Source: Acetobacteraceae bacterium (lineage in GTDB: Bacteria > Pseudomonadota > Alphaproteobacteria > Acetobacterales > Acetobacteraceae). From it: 6,537 nucleotides of DNA. Of the stretch, positions 1-6,065 are shown piece after piece; position 1 is the stretch's first letter; every line of letters begins with the position of its first letter. A program made the position numbers and the translations under genes. Location: contig JADYYZ010000549.1 of NCBI GenBank assembly GCA_020853405.1, positions 1 to 6,537 of the forward strand. Reading direction: 5' to 3'. Below the pieces are notes generated by a model, which was not told the origin of the DNA, did no database searches, and was given only the letters and a program-made list of their open reading frames with translations.

Positions 1-1208
1 GCTTCGACGAGCTGCTGCGTCCCGCGATCGCCTATGCCGAGGACGGGTTCGTGGTGCACGACCGCACCGCCAGCGACTGGGAAGGCGCGGTTGCCAAGCT
101 GGCGGGGCACCCGGCCAGCGCGCGCAAGTTCCTGTTCGGCGGCCGTGCCCCGCGTGCCGGCGAGAAGTTCCGCCAGCCGGCGCTGGCCGCCAGCCTGCGT
201 GCGATCGCCAAGGACGGCGCCAGGGCCTTCTACGAGGGCAGGATCGCCGCCGACATGGTGCGCACCCTGCGTGCGGCAGGCGGCCTGCACACCGAGGCCG
301 ACTTCGCCGCGGCCCGGCCGGAATGGGTCGAGCCGATCCGCGGCCCCTATCGCGGCATGGAGGTTTTCCAGTGCCCGCCGAACGGCTCGGGCCTGCTGGT
401 GCTGATGCTGGCCGGCATCCTCGATGGGTGGGAGGCATTGCCGGATGGGCCGCTGTCGCCGCTGCGGCTGCATCGCCATATCGAGGCGGCACGCCTCGTC
501 TATCGCGACCGCGATGCCTTCCTCGCCGACCCGGCCGAGGCCGAGGTGCCGCTGGCGCGGCTGACCTCGCCCGGATATCTCGCCGAGCTCCGCGCCTCGA
601 TCCGCGATGACCGGGCGGCGCGCGAACTGCCGCCGGCCGGGATGGCAGCAGTGCTGCCGGTGCACGCCGACACGGTCTATCTCTGCGTGGTCGACCGCGA
701 CGGCAATGCGTGCAGCTTCATCAACTCGCTGTTCGAGGGGTTCGGTTCCGGCATCCTGGCCGAGGAATCGGGCGTGATGCTGCAGAACCGCGGCTTCGGC
801 TTCCGCCTCGAGCGCGGCCATCCCAACTGCATCGCGCCGAACAAGCGGCCGCTGCACACCATCATTCCCGGCATGCTGTTCAAGGATGGCAGGTGCATCG
901 CGCCCTATGGCGTGATGGGCGGCCACTACCAGCCGTTCGGGCACACCAACTTCCTGGAGAACATGTTCGCCTACGGCATGGACCCGCAGGCCGCGCTCGA
1001 CGCGCCGCGCCTGTTCCCGCGCAACGGCGAGGTGCAGTGCGAAAGCGGCATCCCGCAATCGGTGGTCGACCGGCTGGAGCGCATGGGCCACGCGTGCGTC
1101 GCCGCGAAGCCGCATGGTGGCGGCCAGGCGATCTTCATCGACCACGAGTCCGGCACGCTGACCGGCGCCTCCGACCACCGCAAGGACGGCATGGCGCTGG
1201 GCTGGTAG
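1..1208 (+). CDS. gamma-glutamyltransferase-like Ntn-hydrolase, YwrD-type (5' end outside window)
   Basis: The C-terminal 401 residues of a GGT-superfamily enzyme are visible, read from base 3; roughly 130 N-terminal residues lie outside the window. The family makes one precursor that cleaves itself before a Thr, which becomes the N-terminal nucleophile of the small subunit. The motif HADTVYLCVVDRDG places this Thr at 672-674, with small-subunit landmarks FGSGI, ESGVMLQNRG, PNKRPLHTIIPG and VMGGHYQPFGH (oxyanion Gly-Gly at 918-923) in the usual order. DTVY, SFINS, KRPLHTIIPG and GVMGG..QP.GH resemble the YwrD-like branch rather than classical GGT. Compared from memory with E. coli GGT, several gamma-glutamate-binding residues are changed (Asp433 to Gly, Ser462-Ser463 to His-Thr), so the substrate may be another amide. 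No signal peptide can be judged because the N-terminus is missing. The macro-domain gene follows after 11 bp, probably in the same transcript. Confidence 0.93.
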   Translation, partial: FDELLRPAIAYAEDGFVVHDRTASDWEGAVAKLAGHPASARKFLFGGRAPRAGEKFRQPALAASLRAIAKDGARAFYEGRIAADMVRTLRAAGGLHTEADFAAARPEWVEPIRGPYRGMEVFQCPPNGSGLLVLMLAGILDGWEALPDGPLSPLRLHRHIEAARLVYRDRDAFLADPAEAEVPLARLTSPGYLAELRASIRDDRAARELPPAGMAAVLPVHADTVYLCVVDRDGNACSFINSLFEGFGSGILAEESGVMLQNRGFGFRLERGHPNCIAPNKRPLHTIIPGMLFKDGRCIAPYGVMGGHYQPFGHTNFLENMFAYGMDPQAALDAPRLFPRNGEVQCESGIPQSVVDRLERMGHACVAAKPHGGGQAIFIDHESGTLTGASDHRKDGMALGW

Positions 1209-1219
1209 CGGGGCGTGCG

Positions 1220-1801
1220 ATGGCGCTGGTCGCGCTGAAGGTCGACATCACGACGCTGGCCGTCGATGCGATCGTCAACGCAGCCAACGCTGCGCTTGCC
1301 GGCGGCGGCGGCGTGGATGGTGCCATTCACCGCGCCGCCGGGCCGGAACTTCTGGAGGCATGCCGTGCGATCGGCGGCTGCCCGACCGGCGGCGCGGTGA
1401 TCACGCCCGGCTTCCGCCTTGCCGCGACCTGGGTGATTCATGCGGTCGGTCCGCGCTGGGCCGGGGGCGGCAGGGGCGAGGCCGGGAAACTTGCCTCGGC
1501 CTACCGCGAGAGCCTGGCGCGGGCGCTCGAAAAAAACTGCGCCAGCGTCGCCTTCCCCGCGATCTCCACGGGCATCTACGGCTACCCGCTGCACGACGCG
1601 ACAGAGATCGCCGTGGCGACGGTGCGCCAGCATCGCGCCGGCCTCTCGGTGACCTTCGCCTGCTTCGACGAGGCGACGCTTGCCGCCTACCTTGCGCTTG
1701 GCGTGCCCCCGGCACCGGGAGTGCCCCCGGCACCGGGAGTGCCCCCGGCACCTGGAGTGCCCCCGGCACCGGGAGTGCCCCCGGCACCGATGTCGAGGTA
1801 G
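1220..1801 (+). CDS. macro-domain protein, YmdB-like O-acetyl-ADP-ribose deacetylase
   Basis: This 193-residue protein is a single macro domain (about residues 1-160) plus a repeat-encoded tail. Macro domains bind ADP-ribose; the YmdB/MacroD class hydrolyses O-acetyl-ADP-ribose and can remove ADP-ribose from acidic side chains. The signature VDAIVNAANAALAGGGGVDGAIHRAAG is intact but for one substitution near the start: the usual GDIT reads VDIT (residues 8-11). Asn23 and Asp33 match catalytic Asn25 and Asp35 of E. coli YmdB. The second phosphate loop STGIYGYP (116-123) and AFPA before it are also intact. The domain ends near CFDEATLAAYLALG; residues 162-190 are five near-perfect VPPAPG hexapeptides, then MSR. 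The ATG at 1220 lies 11 bp after the preceding stop with only a weak GCGGGG upstream, suggesting translational coupling. The last 115 bp overlap the convergent peptidase gene. The enzymatic assignment is strong; the cellular role is unknown. Confidence 0.92.
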   Translation: MALVALKVDITTLAVDAIVNAANAALAGGGGVDGAIHRAAGPELLEACRAIGGCPTGGAVITPGFRLAATWVIHAVGPRWAGGGRGEAGKLASAYRESLARALEKNCASVAFPAISTGIYGYPLHDATEIAVATVRQHRAGLSVTFACFDEATLAAYLALGVPPAPGVPPAPGVPPAPGVPPAPGVPPAPMSR

Positions 1802-3159
1802 AGCCCCGCGGTCAGCGCCAGGCCGTCGCGCAGCAGCGGCGCCAGCGCGTGCTCGTCCGGGCCGTGCTGGCCGCAGCCGCCGTAACTGTGCGGGAACCAC
1901 ACGGTCGGCACGCCGAGCGTCGCGGCGAACAGCCCGGAAGGCGAACTGGCGCTTTCGCTCGGCACCACCACGCATGTCTGCCCGGCGGTCCGCGCGAGGC
2001 TTGCCGCGACGAACCGCACCCACGGCTCGGCGGGGTCGGTGCGCTGGGCCGGGAACTGGCCGCGGCCGAACACCGGGGCGATCGCGACATCGGCGAAGCC
2101 CTCGCGATCCAGATGCGCGCGCAAGGCGGGGACGATGCTCGCGGCCGGCACATCGACCGTGTGGCGCACGCCGATCCTGGCCCGCGCGCGGCCCGGCACC
2201 GCGTTCACCGGCGCCGCCGGCGTGCCGACCTCGGCCGCGAGCACCGCGACCCCGGTCGCGGCATAGATCCGCTCGGCGCGGGAAAGGCCCGGTTCGCCCC
2301 AGCTGGGATCGGCCTCCGGCAGGCCGGGAATCGGGTCGAACACCACCTCGGCGCATGCCGCGCGCACGCTATCGGGCACCGTGGCCGGTTGCCAGCCGGC
2401 GACGCGGATGCGGCCATTGCGGTCGGCGATGCTGGCCAGCGCGTGCGCCAGCACGAAGCCGGCATCGCGCAACAGGCCCGACCAGTGGCCGGAATGGTGC
2501 CCGCCGGGCCTGAGCTCGACCACCAGGTCGAGGTTCACCGCCCCCCGGGCGCCGAGCTTGATCTCGGGCCGGAGGAGGCTGTTGCGCGGGCCGTCGAGCG
2601 CCAGGAACAGGTCGGCCGCGAGGGAGGCGCGCTGGTTGCGGATGAAGTCGTCGAGGCCGGGCGAGCCGACCTCCTCGCCCATGTCGAGGATGAAGCGGCT
2701 GTTGAAGCCGAGCCTGCCCCGCACCTTCAGCACGGCGGCCAGCGCGGTCAGCGCGATCAGGTGCTGGCCCTTGTTGTCGGCGGTGCCGCGGCCGTAGAGC
2801 TTCGCGTCTTCCGCTGTCAGGCGCCACGGGTCGCGCCCGCCGCTCCATTGCTGCGCGTGCGCCAGCACCACGTCGCCATGGCCGTAGGTCAGGATCGTCG
2901 GCAGGGCAGGATCCTCGATCCGCGCCGCGACCAGGAAGGGCGGGCCGCCAGGGACCGGGTTGGCGAAGTGGCGCACGCAATGGCCCATCGCCTCCAGCAT
3001 CGGCGCGATCAGTGCACGGCAATAGCGGTCGAGCTCGGGCGCCCGCGCTGGGTCCTGGCTTTCGGTCGGGCAGGCGACCAGTTCGGCGAGGCTTGCCGTG
3101 AAGCGCCCGGAGTCGAATTCATCGGTTGCGGCGGCAATCGCCTGGTCGCGCGTGCTCAT
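1687..3159 (-). CDS. M20 family zinc metallopeptidase (dipeptidase/ArgE-DapE-like)
   Basis: This 490-residue protein is an M20 peptidase, a di-zinc enzyme that releases amino acids from dipeptides or N-acylated amino acids, most likely in the cytoplasm since no signal peptide is seen. The metal site is complete: YGHGDVV (His94, and Asp96 near the catalytic site), GRGTADNKG (bridging Asp128), DMGEEVGS (Glu162 general base, Glu163 ligand), LALDGPR (Asp189) and GQHGPDEHA (His432 ligand). GGHHSGHWSG (219-228) is the conserved His motif of the lid/dimerisation domain. The N-terminal MSTRDQAIAAA and PTESQ support the ATG at 3159, although no clear Shine-Dalgarno sequence precedes it. The family fold ends around LTAGLYLDIG (residue 458); the last 32 residues are five GAGGTP repeats plus SAR, encoded by the tandem repeat. 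The gene converges on and overlaps the macro-domain gene and diverges from the amidase gene. The precise substrate cannot be read from the sequence. Confidence 0.94.
   Translation of the reverse strand: MSTRDQAIAAATDEFDSGRFTASLAELVACPTESQDPARAPELDRYCRALIAPMLEAMGHCVRHFANPVPGGPPFLVAARIEDPALPTILTYGHGDVVLAHAQQWSGGRDPWRLTAEDAKLYGRGTADNKGQHLIALTALAAVLKVRGRLGFNSRFILDMGEEVGSPGLDDFIRNQRASLAADLFLALDGPRNSLLRPEIKLGARGAVNLDLVVELRPGGHHSGHWSGLLRDAGFVLAHALASIADRNGRIRVAGWQPATVPDSVRAACAEVVFDPIPGLPEADPSWGEPGLSRAERIYAATGVAVLAAEVGTPAAPVNAVPGRARARIGVRHTVDVPAASIVPALRAHLDREGFADVAIAPVFGRGQFPAQRTDPAEPWVRFVAASLARTAGQTCVVVPSESASSPSGLFAATLGVPTVWFPHSYGGCGQHGPDEHALAPLLRDGLALTAGLYLDIGAGGTPGAGGTPGAGGTPGAGGTPGAGGTPSAR
1703..1792. 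repeat. 18-bp tandem repeat, about 4.8 copies, translated on both strands
   Basis: The unit is GTGCCCCCGGCACCGGGA. Copies start at 1703, 1721, 1739, 1757 and 1775; the fifth matches for 15 bases, then diverges. The only internal difference is G to T at 1753. Because 18 is a multiple of three, the array stays in frame in both genes that cover it: VPPAPG repeats in the macro protein (plus strand) and GAGGTP repeats in the M20 peptidase (minus strand). Each unit also holds a GTGCC-CCC-GGCAC inverted repeat (5-bp stem, 3-nt loop), and adjacent units can pair through GGCAC and GTGCC. Changing copy number would alter both proteins by six residues per unit without a frameshift. Confidence 0.97.
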
Positions 3160-3232
3160 GTCGGCGGGCAGGCTGGCACGCCGGCGGGCAGGGGGCTAGC
3201 GTACCCGCGAAGCCGAGGAGAGGAAGACCGCG
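3160..3232. promoter_or_regulatory. divergent intergenic promoter region with 11-bp direct repeat
   Basis: Only 73 bp separate the M20 start (minus) from the amidase start (plus), so both promoters must lie here or inside coding sequence. On the plus strand CTGGCA (3173-3178), an 18-bp gap and TAGCGT (3197-3202) form a weak -35/-10 candidate. On the minus strand TACGCT (3203-3198) overlaps the same place as a possible -10. CGGCGGGCAGG occurs twice, at 3162-3172 and 3182-3192, a 20-bp period (about two helical turns) that could suit a regulator. A strong purine-rich ribosome site, GAGGAGAGGA at 3215-3224, precedes the amidase ATG. The promoter elements are pattern guesses; the ribosome site is clear. 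Confidence 0.4.
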
Positions 3233-4753
3233 ATGGCCGACGATAAGCTGTGTGACCGCACCGCGCTGGAATTGCGCCGCATGATCGGGGCGAAACAGGT
3301 TTCCCCGGTCGAGCTGCTCGATGCCTTCGTCGCGCGCATCGGGCGCATCAACCCCGCCATCAACGCCATGGTCGCGATGGATACCGACCGTGCCCGGGCG
3401 CAGGCGAGGAAGGCCGAGGATGCGGTGATGAAGGGCGCGCGGCTCGGGCCGCTGCACGGGCTGCCTTTCGGCGTCAAGGATCTGGAGGAGACCGAGGGCC
3501 TGCGCACCACCTGGGGCAGCCCGCAGTTCGAGCACCACGTGCCGAAGGCCGACGAATGGCACATCGCCGCGCTCAGGCGGGCCGGCGGCATCGTGCTGGG
3601 CAAGACCAACGTGCCGGAGTTCGGCGCCGGCGCGAACAGCGTCAACAAGGTCTATGGCGCCTGCGGCAACCCGTTCGACCCGATGCTGACTGCGGCCGGC
3701 AGTTCGGGCGGCTCGGCGGCGGCCCTGGCGTGCGGGCTGGTGCCGATCGCGACCGGCAGCGACACCGGCGGCAGCTTGCGCAACCCCGCTGCGTTCTGCG
3801 GTGTCATCGGCTATCGCGTGACGGTCGGGCTGATCCCGACCCCGAAGCGCCCGTTCGGCTGGACCGTGCTGTCGACGCTCGGCCCGATGGCGCGCAATGT
3901 CGCCGATACCGCGCTGATGCTGTCGGCGATGGCCAGCGACGATTCCTCCGATCCGCTGGCAACAACCGTGCACGGATTCCCCGTGCAGACGCCGGAGAGA
4001 TTCTTCCCCGTGCACGAGGCCGACCTTTCCGGCCTGCGCGCTGCCTTCAGCCCCGACCTCGGCTTCGCGCCGACCGATGCGCATTATCGCCGCGTCTTCG
4101 CCGGGCGCGCCGACATCATGCGTGGCTGGTTCGCGAAAGGCGTCGATGCGCAGCCCGACATGACCGGCGCCGACGAGGCGTTCGAGGTGCTGCGCGCGTC
4201 GAACTTCCTGGTGAAGCACCTGCAGACCTACCGCACCAACAAGGCGCTGCTGGGGCCGAACCTGGTCGCCAATGTCGAGGAAGGGATGCGCTACAGCCTG
4301 GAGGACTATGCCAGGGCGCACGCGGCGCAGACCCGCATCTATCACGCCATGCAGGATTTCTTCCGCGACCACGACCTGCTGATCACGCCCGGCATCACGA
4401 CCGCGCCCTTCCCCTGGACCACGCTTTATCCCGCCGAGATCGACGGCAGGAAGGTGCGCACCTATTTCCACTGGCTGGCGCTCGCCTATGGCGTCACGCT
4501 GACCGGGCATCCGGCGATCCTGCTTCCCTGCGGCGTCGACGAGGGCGGGCTGCCGTTCGGCATCCAGGTGGTGGGGCCGCGCGGGTCGGATGCCTGGCTG
4601 CTGCGCGCCGCCGCCGCACTCGAGCGCAGGCTCGCCGCCGATGCGCGCACCGCACGGCCGGTTCCCGATCTCGCGAAACTTGCCGCAAGCCCGCCCCTGC
4701 GGGAGAAAAGCCTCGAGATGCTGCGCCCCGTCCTCTATCCGGCGGCAGCGTGA
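3233..4753 (+). CDS. amidase-signature family amidase
   Basis: This 506-residue enzyme belongs to the amidase-signature family, which hydrolyses carboxamides to acid and ammonia or amine using a Ser-cisSer-Lys triad. All three residues are present with the standard spacing: Lys82 in GVKDLEET, cis-Ser157 in AAGSSGGSAA, and nucleophile Ser181 in GSDTGGSLRNPAAFCG (75 and 24 residues apart, as in fatty acid amide hydrolase). LGPLHGLPFGVKD and GKTNVPEFG are further family landmarks, and the length is typical. There is no signal peptide, so it is probably cytoplasmic. It is not convincingly GatA: no gatB or gatC is nearby, and the C-terminal half (HWLALAYGVTLTGHPAILLPCG) looks like free-standing amidases. 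The ATG at 3233 is supported by a strong GAGGAGAGGA upstream. The stop overlaps the next start as TGATG, indicating coupled translation with the alpha/beta hydrolase. The substrate is unknown. Confidence 0.95.
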   Translation: MADDKLCDRTALELRRMIGAKQVSPVELLDAFVARIGRINPAINAMVAMDTDRARAQARKAEDAVMKGARLGPLHGLPFGVKDLEETEGLRTTWGSPQFEHHVPKADEWHIAALRRAGGIVLGKTNVPEFGAGANSVNKVYGACGNPFDPMLTAAGSSGGSAAALACGLVPIATGSDTGGSLRNPAAFCGVIGYRVTVGLIPTPKRPFGWTVLSTLGPMARNVADTALMLSAMASDDSSDPLATTVHGFPVQTPERFFPVHEADLSGLRAAFSPDLGFAPTDAHYRRVFAGRADIMRGWFAKGVDAQPDMTGADEAFEVLRASNFLVKHLQTYRTNKALLGPNLVANVEEGMRYSLEDYARAHAAQTRIYHAMQDFFRDHDLLITPGITTAPFPWTTLYPAEIDGRKVRTYFHWLALAYGVTLTGHPAILLPCGVDEGGLPFGIQVVGPRGSDAWLLRAAAALERRLAADARTARPVPDLAKLAASPPLREKSLEMLRPVLYPAAA

Positions 4754-5556
4754 TGGCAACCGACGGCTATCTGGAGCTGGAATACGCAACCACCAGCCGG
4801 GTGCCGGATTTCCCGGCGATCGATGCGCGCTGGGCGAAGGCGGCCGAGGCGGCACGGGCAGCGCTGGCGCCGGAAGGGGTCGCGTACGGCGCGCATGAAC
4901 GCCAGGGGGTCGACCTGTTCCGCCCGGCGGGCGCGGCGCGGGGCCTTCTGGTGTTCGTGCATGGCGGCTATTTCCAGCGCCGCCACCGGCGCGACTTCGC
5001 CTGGATCGCCCCGCCCTGGCTCGGGCGCGGCATCGCCGTGGCGCTGGTCGGCTACCGGCTCTGCCCCGAGGTCGCGCTCGCCACCCTGATCGAGGACGTG
5101 CTGGCGGGTGCCCGCGCGGCACTGGCTGGCGTGCCCGGCGTGCCGGTGCTGGTCGGCGGGCATTCCGCCGGCGGGCACCTCGCGGCGACGCTTGCCGCCC
5201 GCCTGCCTGCCGGCACGTTCCGCGGCTGCCTGCCGACCAGCGGCGTGTTCGAGCTGGCGCCGCTGCTGGCGACCACGGTGAACGAGGCGCTCAGGCTCGA
5301 CTACGCCACCGCCGACCGGCTTTCCGCGATGTATCTGCCGGCGCCTGAAAACCTGCCGGTGCTGGCCTCGGTCGGCGGTGCCGAGAGCACCGAGTTCCTG
5401 CGCCAGAGCCAGGGTTTCGCGCGGCGCTGGCGCTCGGGCGGGGCGGCCGCGGCCAGCGTCGAGTTCCCGCACCTCAACCACTTCACCATGCAGGACGAGT
5501 GGGCGGTCGATGGCGGGCCGCTGATGCTGGCCGGGCTTGGCATGCTGGCAGGCTAG
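4753..5556 (+). CDS. alpha/beta hydrolase, arylformamidase (kynurenine formamidase)-like
   Basis: This 267-residue cytoplasmic hydrolase has the alpha/beta fold of the esterase/arylformamidase group. Oxyanion-hole motif HGGYF is at 70-74, the nucleophile elbow GGHSAGGHL at 136-143 (Ser138), and the catalytic His probably is His243 in HLNHFTM. The acid is probably Glu211 in VGGAESTEFLRQS, where kynurenine formamidases usually carry Asp at the equivalent place; the following EF.RQS is shared with that family. Formamidase or carboxylesterase activity is therefore plausible, but no tryptophan-pathway genes are nearby. The ATG is inside TGATG with the amidase stop, and there is no convincing independent ribosome site, so it depends on amidase translation. 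The stop codon TAG (5554-5556) lies in the first unit of a 17-bp tandem repeat and differs from the other units (TGG) by one base. Confidence 0.92.
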   Translation: MATDGYLELEYATTSRVPDFPAIDARWAKAAEAARAALAPEGVAYGAHERQGVDLFRPAGAARGLLVFVHGGYFQRRHRRDFAWIAPPWLGRGIAVALVGYRLCPEVALATLIEDVLAGARAALAGVPGVPVLVGGHSAGGHLAATLAARLPAGTFRGCLPTSGVFELAPLLATTVNEALRLDYATADRLSAMYLPAPENLPVLASVGGAESTEFLRQSQGFARRWRSGGAAAASVEFPHLNHFTMQDEWAVDGGPLMLAGLGMLAG

Positions 5557-5665
5557 GAAGGACGGCAGGCTGGGAAGGACGGCAGGCTGGGAAGGCCGGC
5601 AGGCTGGGAAGGCTGGCAGGCTGGGAAGGCCGGCAGGCTGGGAAGGCCGGCAACCGGGGTAGGTT
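5547..5665. repeat. 17-bp tandem repeat, six copies plus one degenerate copy
   Basis: Consensus unit GGCAGGCTGGGAAGGCC. Copies start at 5547, 5564, 5581, 5598, 5615 and 5632; a diverged seventh runs 5649-5665. Variation is limited to unit position 9 (A in copy 1 only) and positions 16-17 (AC, CC or CT). The array begins within the last codons of the alpha/beta hydrolase and fills most of the gap to the Rid gene, which converges from the other strand and stops at 5715. It has no spacers and no open frame with a credible start. The period of 17 is not a multiple of three, so copy number changes are tolerated only because translation stops in copy 1. Confidence 0.96.
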
Positions 5666-5693
5666 GGCGGGGCGATCGGCCGCGCGCCCCGCC
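5666..5693. terminator. candidate bidirectional terminator hairpin
   Basis: GGCGGGGCG (5666-5674) pairs perfectly with CGCCCCGCC (5685-5693) across a 10-nt loop that itself contains CGGCCG. It lies between two convergent genes, immediately after the 17-bp repeat, which is the expected place for a shared terminator. There is no T-tract on either side, so it is not a classical intrinsic terminator; in GC-rich bacteria such hairpins may still assist termination or protect 3' ends. Confidence 0.4.
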
Positions 5694-5714
5694 CCGAATC
5701 TGCCGCCTCGCCCC

Positions 5715-6065
5715 TCAGCCCTTGCGGGCTGCCAGCACCGTGATCTCGACCAGGCAGCCCGCCGCGAGACCGGTCTGCACGCAGGCGCGCTGCGGCGCTG
5801 CATCGGCCGGGACCCACTCGTTCCAGACCGTGTTCATATCCCCCCACAGCGCCATGTCGGTGATGTAGATGGTGGCGGTCAGGATGCGGTCCTTGGCGCT
5901 GCCCGCGTCGGCCAGCGCCTTCTCGATCACCGCGAGCGCCGAGCGCGTCTGGGCTGCCATGTCGGGCTCCCTGGCGGGGCTGGTCGCGACCGCCCAGGCG
6001 AAATCCCCGAACGCGACGGCGCGGGAACGCCCGGGCGCGCCGCCCGAAATACGAAGAATGTCCAT
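5715..6065 (-). CDS. Rid family protein (YjgF/YER057c/UK114), YoaB-like
   Basis: This 116-residue protein is a single Rid domain. The superfamily forms trimers, and RidA members hydrolyse reactive enamine/imine intermediates such as 2-aminoacrylate released by PLP-dependent enzymes. Visible landmarks are ILTATIYITDM (61-71), MNTVWNEWV (77-85) and the C-terminal block PQRACVQTGLAAGCLVEITV (91-110), which contains the conserved Arg93 (RidA Arg105 equivalent) and Glu107. The layout is closer to E. coli YoaB, which has the same ATIF..D...MN.AWD.WV pattern, than to RidA itself, so deaminase activity is likely but not certain. The ATG at 6065 overlaps the stop of the Lrp-type gene (TGATG) and has a good GGAGGAG ribosome site at 6082-6076 inside that gene. 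The two genes form an operon. It converges on the alpha/beta hydrolase gene. Confidence 0.93.
   Translation of the reverse strand: MDILRISGGAPGRSRAVAFGDFAWAVATSPAREPDMAAQTRSALAVIEKALADAGSAKDRILTATIYITDMALWGDMNTVWNEWVPADAAPQRACVQTGLAAGCLVEITVLAARKG

Noticed and set aside
971..2356. A 461-codon minus-strand open frame across the macro gene and part of the M20 gene.
   Set aside because: It is out of frame with the M20 peptidase, which has all its metal ligands, and the translation is low-complexity Arg/Gly-rich sequence.
1360..3246. A 628-codon plus-strand open frame across the macro gene and antisense to the M20 gene.
   Set aside because: It starts inside the macro gene in another frame and shows no domain; the long opening follows from GC-rich codon composition and the stop-free repeat.
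3233..4753. The amidase considered as GatA of the tRNA amidotransferase.
   Set aside because: No gatB or gatC is adjacent, and the C-terminal half does not look like GatA. The neighbour is an alpha/beta hydrolase.
3119..5122. A 667-codon open frame on the minus strand opposite the amidase and hydrolase genes.
   Set aside because: Its translation is Arg/Gly/Ala-rich with no recognisable domain, and it lies opposite two genes with intact catalytic motifs. It is a by-product of high GC.
5547..5665. The 17-bp array considered as a CRISPR.
   Set aside because: Units are directly adjacent with no spacers, are shorter than CRISPR repeats, and no cas gene is present.
5483..5803. A minus-strand frame giving a periodic Leu/Pro/Ala/Cys-rich peptide over the 17-bp array.
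   Set aside because: The periodicity is only the DNA repeat; the frame overlaps the hydrolase and Rid genes, and its start has no support.
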